Below, piece after piece: positions 1-5,619 of a stretch of DNA of 5,619 nt. The notes beneath the pieces are model-generated. The model did no database searches. It had not been told where the DNA came from and saw nothing but the letters and a program-made list of their open reading frames with translations. This DNA is from Prevotella sp. (GTDB lineage: Bacteria > Bacteroidota > Bacteroidia > Bacteroidales > Bacteroidaceae). A program made the position numbers and the translations under genes. Each line of letters starts with the position of its first letter. Within the stretch, counting starts at the first letter, position 1. Location: contig DMYZ01000029.1 in assembly GCA_003483565.1 (NCBI GenBank), positions 1 to 5,619 on the forward strand. Reading direction: 5' to 3'.

Positions 1-2415
1 GACCGTTTTTATTGGTACAATACAAATAATCCTCAATATATTCTTCATCATAACAGGGTAAGGGATATTTATGAAGACCGCCAGCATACGGTCTGGATAG
101 CCAGTGATGCCAGTATTGCTTATTACGATGAGAAGAAGCACCAGTTTCACTATTTCGTGCTTACGACCCCGGACAACCGGAATGCCAACTGGAGCTATGC
201 TGTCTATGAGGATCATTATGGCCGGTTGTGGATTAGTAATTTCAATTGTGGGGTCATCATCGTGGATAAAAAGCAATTGATGAGTTCTGCTCTCAAGGGT
301 ACATATCATGTGAAGAAACTGTATGAAAAACTTGATGCCCTTAAAGGGGAAAATATCGTAAGGCAAATCATTCCGGATGATTCCGGACATATATGGTTGA
401 TGAGGGGCAATGAGATGATCCGTATTGATGAAAAGACACTGCGGATGAAAGTATTCCCGATATCACAGACTCAGGTTTGCTATTGTAAGAATGCTTTATG
501 GTTGATCCAAGGACCAAGAGTCTGTCGGTTTGATATTAAGAAAGAGAAACTTCAGACCATTTCTGAAAACAAGCTTTATGATGAGTTTCGCTCAATGATC
601 GTTAAGGGAAACTATATCTGGCTGAGTTCTCCCGATGGTTGTTATCAGATCAATATTGCCCGGCGTTCTATCCGTTATATGGCAGGGCTGCCTCTGGGTA
701 ATTTCCTTTGCGGCAATTATCAGCCAGCAATGGGCATGGTACTATGGGGCGGTGAAAGCCAGCTGTTGTTCTTTTCTCCTTCACATTATCGCTATTCCAG
801 TCCTCCGGTAGTTATCTCTACTGTCATCAAAGAAAAAAAGACGAAAGGCGGGCAAGAATCTACAACCTGTTCTCTGGAACCTGGTAAAAGGGAAATAGAC
901 ATTGATAACGGGGCAAGCATCACGCTGGAACTGTCAACCTTATCGTATGATCTTGATAAGAATGAGATATTTTATTATCAGATAGGGGATGAGGCTTCGT
1001 GGCATCGTCTCCCGGTGGGCGAAAACAGGCTGAACTTCATGAACGTATCGAGCAGCAGCTATAAGTTGAGGTTGAGTACATCAAATCCGACCATAGACCC
1101 TCATGCCCGTATTACTACTTATGTGCTTAATGTTCCCCCTCCATGGTATAGTTCATGGCCGATGATATTGGTCTATTTTATTCTGGCTGTAGCTGCCATA
1201 TATCTTTTGTTAAAGCGTCAACAGTTTAAAAACCGGAAGAAGATGGAACTGAGAGAGAGGGAAAAAACACTGGAGCTGTCACAGATGAAGACCGGTTTTC
1301 TGGTTAATATGTCGCATGAGCTTGAAACTCCATTGTCTCTTGTCGTGTCTCCATTAAGTAAGCTCCTCCAGTCTTCACGGGATTCATCCGAGAGGGAAAT
1401 TCTCCGTGCAGTACAGGAAAATGCTTTGAAACTGCATACCGTAATAGAGAAAATAATTAATATCAGCAGTACCCGGAAAGAGGATATGGATACTCTCTTA
1501 CGCTCGCATGTGGAAATCAACCAGTTATTGAAAAACTGTATTAATGTCTTTGCTTCAACGATAGAACAAAGAAATTTAACGGTGACTTATTCTTCTGCTG
1601 CGAAGACGGTATGGATGAATATTGACAGTCAGAAAATAGCATCGGCCGTAACCAATATTCTCTCTAATGCCATTAATTATGTGGAAGACGGTACCGGAAA
1701 GATAAGTGTCAGGATGACGACGGGAGCCGATATGCTGACCATATCTGTCAGCGATAACGGACCGGGGGTTCCTGAAGAAGAGCGGCAGATGATCTTCCTG
1801 CGCTTTTTTCAGGGCAAGAACCCTATAAAGCATCAAGGGGGAATAGGCATAGGGCTTTATCTGGCCCGGAAATTTGTAGAACAGCATGGAGGTTCTTTGA
1901 ACGTAGAAAGTATGCAAGGAGCATGCTTTACTATCCAATTACCTCTTACCGGTGATAATATCTTGAAAGATGAAGAAGAACCGACGGGAGTGTCTGTATA
2001 TCCTCAGGAACTCCAGCAAGATATGGGCGAAAATATTAATATTGAAAAGACTGAAAAACCGGAGCCAGTACCTGTCAGGCATATTCTTTCTGCTGATGAA
2101 GTTCTTATGGAAGAGATTACCCAAGTGATAGAAGACAATATGTCGAGTGAAGATTTTAATGTCAGTATGTTGGCTAAAAAAGTAGGTATGGAACAGAAAA
2201 CACTTTATCGTAAAGTAAAGCAGCTGGCCGGTATGTCACCGATAGCTTATCTTAAAGAGCTCCGTATGAAGAAGGCTGCTTTGTTGCTGGAAAACCATCA
2301 ATTCACTATATCGGAGGTAATGTACATGGTAGGATATAGTAATGCTTCTTATTTTGCAAGATGTTTCTCCGAAAAGTTTAGCATGACACCAAAGCAATAT
2401 CGCGAACAGCAATAA
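1..2415 (+). CDS. Hybrid two-component-like sensor/AraC regulator lacking a receiver domain (5' partial)
   Basis: Probable membrane sensor and transcription activator of the neighbouring susC operon. The frame is open from base 1, so the start lies upstream; 804 residues are visible. The GTG at 157 is internal, because propeller sequence precedes it. Visible domains: Reg_prop-type repeats around residues 20-52, 63-93, 119-152 and 196-227 (motifs such as YEDxxGxLWI); a Y_Y_Y domain around 307-377; one membrane helix at 387-404; a HisKA region around 426-492 with His439 in HELETP; HATPase_c around 542-649 with Asn556, DNGPGVP at 585-591 and GGIGIGL at 613-619; and an AraC domain at about 704-804 with two helix-turn-helix units. 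About 48 acidic, proline-containing residues join HATPase to the AraC region, where family members normally carry a receiver of about 110-120 residues with the phospho-accepting Asp. The Arg usual in HE(F/L)RTP is Glu here. The family assignment is firm; the signalling mechanism and target glycan are unknown. Confidence 0.95.
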   Translation, partial: DRFYWYNTNNPQYILHHNRVRDIYEDRQHTVWIASDASIAYYDEKKHQFHYFVLTTPDNRNANWSYAVYEDHYGRLWISNFNCGVIIVDKKQLMSSALKGTYHVKKLYEKLDALKGENIVRQIIPDDSGHIWLMRGNEMIRIDEKTLRMKVFPISQTQVCYCKNALWLIQGPRVCRFDIKKEKLQTISENKLYDEFRSMIVKGNYIWLSSPDGCYQINIARRSIRYMAGLPLGNFLCGNYQPAMGMVLWGGESQLLFFSPSHYRYSSPPVVISTVIKEKKTKGGQESTTCSLEPGKREIDIDNGASITLELSTLSYDLDKNEIFYYQIGDEASWHRLPVGENRLNFMNVSSSSYKLRLSTSNPTIDPHARITTYVLNVPPPWYSSWPMILVYFILAVAAIYLLLKRQQFKNRKKMELREREKTLELSQMKTGFLVNMSHELETPLSLVVSPLSKLLQSSRDSSEREILRAVQENALKLHTVIEKIINISSTRKEDMDTLLRSHVEINQLLKNCINVFASTIEQRNLTVTYSSAAKTVWMNIDSQKIASAVTNILSNAINYVEDGTGKISVRMTTGADMLTISVSDNGPGVPEEERQMIFLRFFQGKNPIKHQGGIGIGLYLARKFVEQHGGSLNVESMQGACFTIQLPLTGDNILKDEEEPTGVSVYPQELQQDMGENINIEKTEKPEPVPVRHILSADEVLMEEITQVIEDNMSSEDFNVSMLAKKVGMEQKTLYRKVKQLAGMSPIAYLKELRMKKAALLLENHQFTISEVMYMVGYSNASYFARCFSEKFSMTPKQYREQQ
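1156..1212 (+). other. Single transmembrane helix of the sensor
   Basis: These codons give a hydrophobic stretch of about 19 residues beginning WPMILVYFILA and ending in LLL, followed by the basic residues KRQQ. It separates the Y_Y_Y domain from the kinase core. The positive residues after it suggest that the kinase and AraC parts are cytoplasmic and the propeller is periplasmic, the usual topology of this family. Confidence 0.85.
1315..1332 (+). other. HisKA H-box with non-canonical Glu (HELETP)
   Basis: The codons read His-Glu-Leu-Glu-Thr-Pro. The phospho-accepting His and the following Glu are kept, as is the Thr-Pro. The Arg that is strongly typical of HE(F/L)RTP in this family is replaced by Glu (GAA at 1324-1326). 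The ATP-binding boxes downstream look intact, so kinase activity cannot be ruled out. Confidence 0.8.
2101..2412 (+). other. C-terminal AraC-family DNA-binding domain of the sensor
   Basis: This is the output domain of the regulator, about 104 residues ending just before the TAA at 2413-2415. The first helix-turn-helix is seen in FNVSMLAKKVGMEQKTLYRK and the following LAGMSPIAYL. The second is in FTISEVMYMVGYSNASYFAR, followed by the conserved closing pattern F-S-E-K-F-x-M-T-P-x-Q-Y-R. Both units look intact, so DNA binding is likely kept. The natural target would be the region just upstream of the susC gene, which is inferred from position. Confidence 0.9.
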
Positions 2416-2442
2416 ACAGAAATTTTTACTTTAAATTGCAAT

Positions 2443-2476
2443 AAAAAAGACAAAACAGCTGTTTTGTCTTTTTTTT
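2443..2476 (+). terminator. Rho-independent terminator after the sensor gene
   Basis: A perfect 32-base palindrome spans 2443-2474, with its centre between 2458 and 2459. As RNA it would form a 14-bp stem with an AGCT loop, followed by a run of eight T (2469-2476). It begins 28 bases after the sensor stop codon. The upstream arm starts with six A, so the same structure would also work on the opposite strand. It separates the sensor transcript from the susC operon and so supports independent promoters for the two. Confidence 0.9.
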
Positions 2477-2500
2477 ATTCCTTTTATGTCCATTTTAGAC

Positions 2501-2531
2501 TGTATAGAAATAATAATTCTATCTATATTTG
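2501..2531 (+). promoter_or_regulatory. Probable susC promoter (Bacteroides -7 box TATATTTG)
   Basis: TATATTTG at 2524-2531 matches the Bacteroidota primary-sigma -7 consensus TAnnTTTG in full. At the expected distance upstream (around 2500-2504) there is no TTTG; the best available tetramer is TGTA, a poor match. A good -7 box with a weak -33 box fits a promoter that needs an activator, here plausibly the AraC domain of the upstream sensor. Transcription would begin at roughly 2537-2540, leaving a leader of about 70 bases. Confidence 0.6.
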
Positions 2532-2547
2532 CCCACAGAAAAAACAT

Positions 2548-2602
2548 AAACCTAATGTCTAATTTATAATCAGTTAAAACCTAACAATTAAGTAAAACCT
2601 AA
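2548..2602 (+). repeat. Three direct copies of AAACCTAA in the susC leader
   Basis: Exact AAACCTAA copies lie at 2548-2555, 2577-2584 and 2595-2602; the last two extend to TAAAACCTAA. Start-to-start spacings are 29 and 18 bases. The third copy ends 4 bases before the ATG at 2607, in the place where a ribosome binding site would normally be. No Shine-Dalgarno sequence is visible, which is usual in Bacteroidota, where AT-rich leaders support initiation. Whether the repeats act in translation, RNA binding or not at all is unknown. Confidence 0.6.
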
Positions 2603-2606
2603 AAAC

Positions 2607-4655
2607 ATGAACAAGAATTCATTACTAATTCCATGTATGGCATGCGCATTGTCTGTTCCTTTGGGAGCTAGTGCAAGATTGCCAATTCTCCTGTTGCCTG
2701 TACAGACCGTACAGCAGAGTGTAAAAACTATTCCGCAAGTTAAAGGCGTGATATCCGATGTCAATGGAGATCCTGTTATTGGAGCCAGTGTGTTTGTAAA
2801 AGGCACTACGAACGGTACGGTTACCGATATGGACGGTCGCTACACTCTGACAAATGTCCCTGTCGGCTCGATAATAGAAATCACGTATGTCGGCTTTCTT
2901 TCACAGCAGGTCGCCGTTAACGGTCCTCAGGTAAGGGGCATTACCCTGAAAGAAGACAATAAAACTCTGAACGAGCTGGTTGTCATCGGTTATGGTACCC
3001 AGCGTAAAGCCGACCTGACCGGATCTGTTGCCAATATAGATGCGACTAAACTCAATACGACCAGTAATTCAACCATCGGACAGGCTTTGCAAGGCAGAAT
3101 AGCCGGTGTCGATATTGTATCACAAGGCGGGTATCCCGGTTCTGGTTCGCGTATCATGGTCCGTGGCATTGGTACTCTTAATAATGCCGCACCTCTATAT
3201 ATAGTAGACGGGATGTATATGTCGAGTATCGACCAGATCAATCCGTCAGATATCCAGAGCATCGATGTGCTGAAAGATGCTTCTTCATCAGCAATCTACG
3301 GATCCCGTGCGGCTAATGGTGTTGTCATTATCACAACGAAGAGTGGCAGCAATACAGAAGGGGTACCTGATATTAATGTGACAGCCAGCATGGGTGTTAA
3401 TTCTCCGGCCAAATATCTCAACTTGCTGAATGCCTCTCAATGGGCAGGGGTCACTACAGAATCCCGTGCAGCCGCAAACCTCCCGGCTCTGGAAATGGCA
3501 CAGAATCTGGATCAGAAAGAAGATAATGATTGGCAGAATATTATGTTCTCGCCTGCTGTCATACAGAATTATAATCTCTCTGTACAGGGTGGTGGAAAAT
3601 ATTCCAAATACTATAACAGCTTCGGCTATACGGATCAGGATGGTACGATGAAAGGAACAAATTTCAAGCGTTATACCATGCAGAGCAAACTCGATTACCA
3701 TAAGAGCATCTTTGATATGGGCACGAATATCATCCTTACCTATGACCAGAACCAGCCCTTGTTGAGCGATATTCGCGGTGGCATGGTCGGCCAGACTCTG
3801 CTGTCTGTTCCAACGCTGTCTCGGTATGATAACAGTAAAGTCGGCGGATATGGCGCATCTTATGGTGATGTCGTCAATTTGCGTAACCCTCGGGGAATGG
3901 CTGACAGAAGTTTGCTGAGGCGCAGCACGGACAATGTAAAGGCTTTTGCTAATATTTATGTAAGTATAGAACCAATTAAAGGACTTAAATATAAACTTAA
4001 TTTTACTCCTGATTTTGAGTTCTATCGTAATAATACCTATACCGGACTTTATGATTTCGGCGGAGATAAAAATACCATCACGACAGCGACAGAGACACAG
4101 ACCCGTACCCGCAACCTATTGCTGGAAAACCTGCTGACTTATGACAAGACTTTTGGAAATCACAAGATCTCTGTATTAGCTGGTTTTTCTTATCAGGATA
4201 CAAGATACCGTTATCTCTCTGGAAGCGGGCAGAATCTGCCTTCGGGGATTATGGAACTTGACGGAGCGACAAGTGGGCTGACTTCAAGTGGAAACAGCTA
4301 TCATTCTACTTTGGCTTCTATTTTAGGACGGGTTTTCTATTCTTACGCTGACCGATATCTTATTTCTGCTACGATCCGCAGAGACGGTTCCTCAAAATTT
4401 GGTAAAGACCATCATTGGGGAAATTTCCCGTCAGTGTCTGCAGGCTGGAATATCGGTGAAGAGAAATTCATAAAGGACAATGTAAAGTGGATGGACCAGT
4501 TGAAACTCCGTGTGGGATATGGAGAACTTGGCAATCAGGAAATCAACAACTATCAGTATTCGGCTATCGTCAGTTCCGGTATCAATTATCCGAACGTAGA
4601 CGGTGGGGGGTATATACCGGTGCCTTCCCTAAGAATTTTGCCAATCCTGATGTAA
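2607..4655 (+). CDS. SusC/RagA-family TonB-dependent outer-membrane transporter, N-terminal part (frame ends early)
   Basis: Outer-membrane channel that, with a SusD-like lipoprotein, takes up oligosaccharides using TonB energy. It starts at the ATG at 2607 after an AT-rich leader. Residues 1-23 form a probable signal peptide ending ASA. A carboxypeptidase-regulatory-like domain follows at about 46-118 (VKGVISDVNGDPVIGASV). Then come the family motif NELVVIGYGTQRKADLTGSV at 122-141 and the plug at about 134-247, with QALQGRIAGV, MVRGIGTLNNAAPLYIVDG and IDVLKDASSSAIYGSRAANG. Barrel sequence begins near 250. There is no STN domain. After GGG at residues 667-668 the frame leaves the family pattern, reads 14 unrelated residues and stops at TAA 4653-4655. 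At 682 residues it is far short of the usual 1000 or so, and most of the second half of the barrel is lost. As read, it should not form a working transporter. Confidence 0.93.
   Translation: MNKNSLLIPCMACALSVPLGASARLPILLLPVQTVQQSVKTIPQVKGVISDVNGDPVIGASVFVKGTTNGTVTDMDGRYTLTNVPVGSIIEITYVGFLSQQVAVNGPQVRGITLKEDNKTLNELVVIGYGTQRKADLTGSVANIDATKLNTTSNSTIGQALQGRIAGVDIVSQGGYPGSGSRIMVRGIGTLNNAAPLYIVDGMYMSSIDQINPSDIQSIDVLKDASSSAIYGSRAANGVVIITTKSGSNTEGVPDINVTASMGVNSPAKYLNLLNASQWAGVTTESRAAANLPALEMAQNLDQKEDNDWQNIMFSPAVIQNYNLSVQGGGKYSKYYNSFGYTDQDGTMKGTNFKRYTMQSKLDYHKSIFDMGTNIILTYDQNQPLLSDIRGGMVGQTLLSVPTLSRYDNSKVGGYGASYGDVVNLRNPRGMADRSLLRRSTDNVKAFANIYVSIEPIKGLKYKLNFTPDFEFYRNNTYTGLYDFGGDKNTITTATETQTRTRNLLLENLLTYDKTFGNHKISVLAGFSYQDTRYRYLSGSGQNLPSGIMELDGATSGLTSSGNSYHSTLASILGRVFYSYADRYLISATIRRDGSSKFGKDHHWGNFPSVSAGWNIGEEKFIKDNVKWMDQLKLRVGYGELGNQEINNYQYSAIVSSGINYPNVDGGGYIPVPSLRILPILM
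4605..4610 (+). other. Frameshift site: run of six G in the susC gene
   Basis: The frame used upstream reads GGT GGG GGG TAT and soon reaches the stop at 4653. The frame used downstream begins with GTA at 4610 and gives VYTGAFPKNFANPDVKWET, which holds the family motif NPDxKWE. One extra G in the run (seven instead of six) would join the two without any other change. The break is therefore equivalent to a one-base deletion within the homopolymer. Confidence 0.85.
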
Positions 4656-5619
4656 AGTGGGAAACTACTGCCATGACCAACCTCGGTATCGACTTCATGG
4701 CATTGAAAAGCCGGTTGAGCCTGACGATAGATTATTATATTAAGAATACACGTGATATTCTATTGGAAGTACCTATTCCGCTATCTACAGGCTCTGCTTC
4801 CAACCCAATACGTAATGCCGGGAAGATACGCAACAAGGGACTTGAGTTCAATCTTGGCTGGAATGACCGGATCGGCAAGGACTGGAGCTATAGTGCTAAT
4901 TTCATCGGAACATTTAATAAAAATGAGGTTATCAATATGGGCTCGGATACTCAGTATATTACCGGAGGAACGATTCATGGAGGTACATGGACAACCAAGA
5001 CCATTGCCGGATATCCTATCGGCGGCTTCTGGCTTATTCCTACGGACGGTTACTTTAACAGTACTGCAGAGGTTCAGGCATATTCTAAAAATGGAGTTCT
5101 TATCCAGCCAAGTGCAGAACCCGGAGATATTAAGTTTAAGGATGTTAACGGTGATGGTACTATCAATGACCAGGACCGTGTATATAGTGGCAGTCCTTTC
5201 CCTGATTTTACCTATTCTTTCAACGGCAGCGTATCTTATAAGAATTTTGACTTGAGCTTTACTCTGCAGGGAGTAACCGGAAATAAAATCTATAATGCTA
5301 CCCGTCAGGAGCTGGAAAATACGACTAACGGTGTAAACTACCTTTCGACTGTACTTGATCACTGGACTGAAAATAATCATAATGCAAAGACTCCCCGCCT
5401 GGTATGGAATGACCCTAATCAGAATATGCGTACAGAAAGTACACGATTCCTGGAGAGTGGAACCTATCTGCGTCTGCGTACTCTGCAATTAGGATATAAT
5501 CTGCCAAAGAATGCTCTGGGATTCTTCAAGACGGCTCGTATATACTTGGATCTTGATAACCTGTTCACGATTACTCCATATTCAGGCTACAGTCCTGATG
5601 TCAATGCAACGAGTGTATA
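4610..5619 (+). CDS. SusC/RagA-family transporter, C-terminal barrel part in shifted frame (3' partial)
   Basis: Continuation of the transporter, open for about 336 codons to the window edge with no stop. It starts at the G run, not at a start codon; an automatic caller might begin at the ATG at 4673. Family features in order: ANPDVKWETT (4640-4669), the NAGKIRNKGLEFNL strand pattern near 4814-4855, GYPIGGFW (5009-5032), DVNGDGTINDQD (5141-5176), which resembles an EF-hand-type calcium loop and is common in SusC proteins, then PFPDFTYSFNGSVSYKNFDLS and a late barrel pattern YLRLRTLQLGYNLP. The last visible residues, YSGYSPDVNATSV, sit near the usual C-terminus, so probably fewer than about 100 residues lie beyond the window. 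A susD-like gene is expected next. Confidence 0.88.

Larger units (their letters stand above)
2416..2606 (+). other. Intergenic control region between sensor and susC
   Basis: These 191 bases hold, in order, the terminator, an AT-rich stretch with a small dyad (ATAGAA-N7-TTCTAT at 2504-2522), a Bacteroides-type -7 box at 2524-2531, and a leader with three AAACCTAA copies. I see no tRNA, small ORF or riboswitch-like structure. The operator for the adjacent regulator most likely lies between about 2477 and 2523, which is inferred from position only. Confidence 0.7.
2607..5619 (+). pseudogene. Whole susC-like gene, interrupted by one frameshift (3' partial)
   Basis: Joining the two reading frames at the G run gives one continuous SusC-like protein of about 1004 residues within the window. 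Signal peptide, regulatory-like domain, plug and barrel appear in normal order, and I found no second frame break or in-frame stop. A single lesion in a gene otherwise intact points to a recent mutation, a reversible homopolymer change or a sequencing error, not long decay. Treating it as a pseudogene is provisional; if the true run is seven G, this is simply an intact transporter gene. Confidence 0.65.

Noticed and set aside
157..2415. GTG at 157 as the start of the sensor gene
   Set aside because: The same frame is open back to base 1 and encodes a propeller-type repeat (DIYEDRQHTVWIAS) before it, so 157 is internal and the gene starts upstream of the window.
2443..2476. The perfect palindrome as a regulator operator or mobile-element end
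   Set aside because: A 14-bp stem with tetraloop followed by eight T, placed 28 bases after a stop codon, is explained fully as an intrinsic terminator. No target-site duplication or transposase is seen.
3430..3651. A 73-codon plus-strand ORF inside susC
   Set aside because: It lies wholly within intact SusC-like coding sequence in another frame, has no recognisable motif and no independent leader.
4605..4610. Programmed -1 ribosomal frameshifting as the leading explanation
   Set aside because: The preceding base is T, so the P-site tRNA would mispair at one position after slipping. I saw no clear stimulatory stem-loop just downstream, and such programmed shifts are not an established feature of SusC genes. 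It is kept only as an alternative.
4752..5255. A 167-codon ORF in the frame used by the first part of susC
   Set aside because: Its product has no SusC-like motifs, while the overlapping frame starting at 4610 has strong family motifs throughout. It is a shadow ORF.
4781..5488. A 235-codon antisense ORF over the susC 3' part
   Set aside because: It overlaps well-supported barrel coding sequence, and its translation is Cys- and Ile-rich with no recognisable domain. The other antisense ORFs over 1218-2124 and 2588-3701 were rejected on the same grounds.

Overview
The window looks like part of a polysaccharide utilisation locus (PUL) from a gut-type Bacteroidota, most likely order Bacteroidales. 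The reasons are a hybrid two-component-type sensor directly upstream of a SusC/RagA-family outer-membrane transporter, a Bacteroides-type -7 promoter box (TAnnTTTG), and an AT-rich leader with no Shine-Dalgarno sequence. The genus cannot be fixed from these features.

Layout, all on the + strand. Positions 1-2415 hold the 3' part of a large membrane sensor/regulator; it is open from the first base, so its start lies upstream. In order it has beta-propeller (Reg_prop) repeats, a Y_Y_Y domain, one membrane helix, a HisKA region, a HATPase_c domain and a C-terminal AraC-type DNA-binding domain. The receiver domain normally found between the kinase and AraC parts of Bacteroides hybrid two-component systems is missing. 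Positions 2416-2606 are intergenic: a 32-bp perfect-palindrome terminator, a probable promoter, and a leader with three copies of AAACCTAA. From 2607 to the window end runs a susC-like gene with signal peptide, carboxypeptidase-regulatory-like domain, plug and most of the barrel. Its frame breaks at a run of six G (4605-4610). The upstream frame stops at 4655, and the SusC-like protein continues in another frame to 5619 without a stop.

How the parts fit together: the sensor's periplasmic domain would detect a glycan fragment, and its AraC domain would activate the promoter before susC. The transporter, with a SusD-like lipoprotein expected just downstream, would import the glycan. SusC has no N-terminal STN domain, which fits control by the adjacent sensor rather than by a sigma/anti-sigma pair. 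Two points stand out: the receiver-less regulator, and the one-base frame break in susC, which could be a sequencing error, a real mutation, or a slippage switch.
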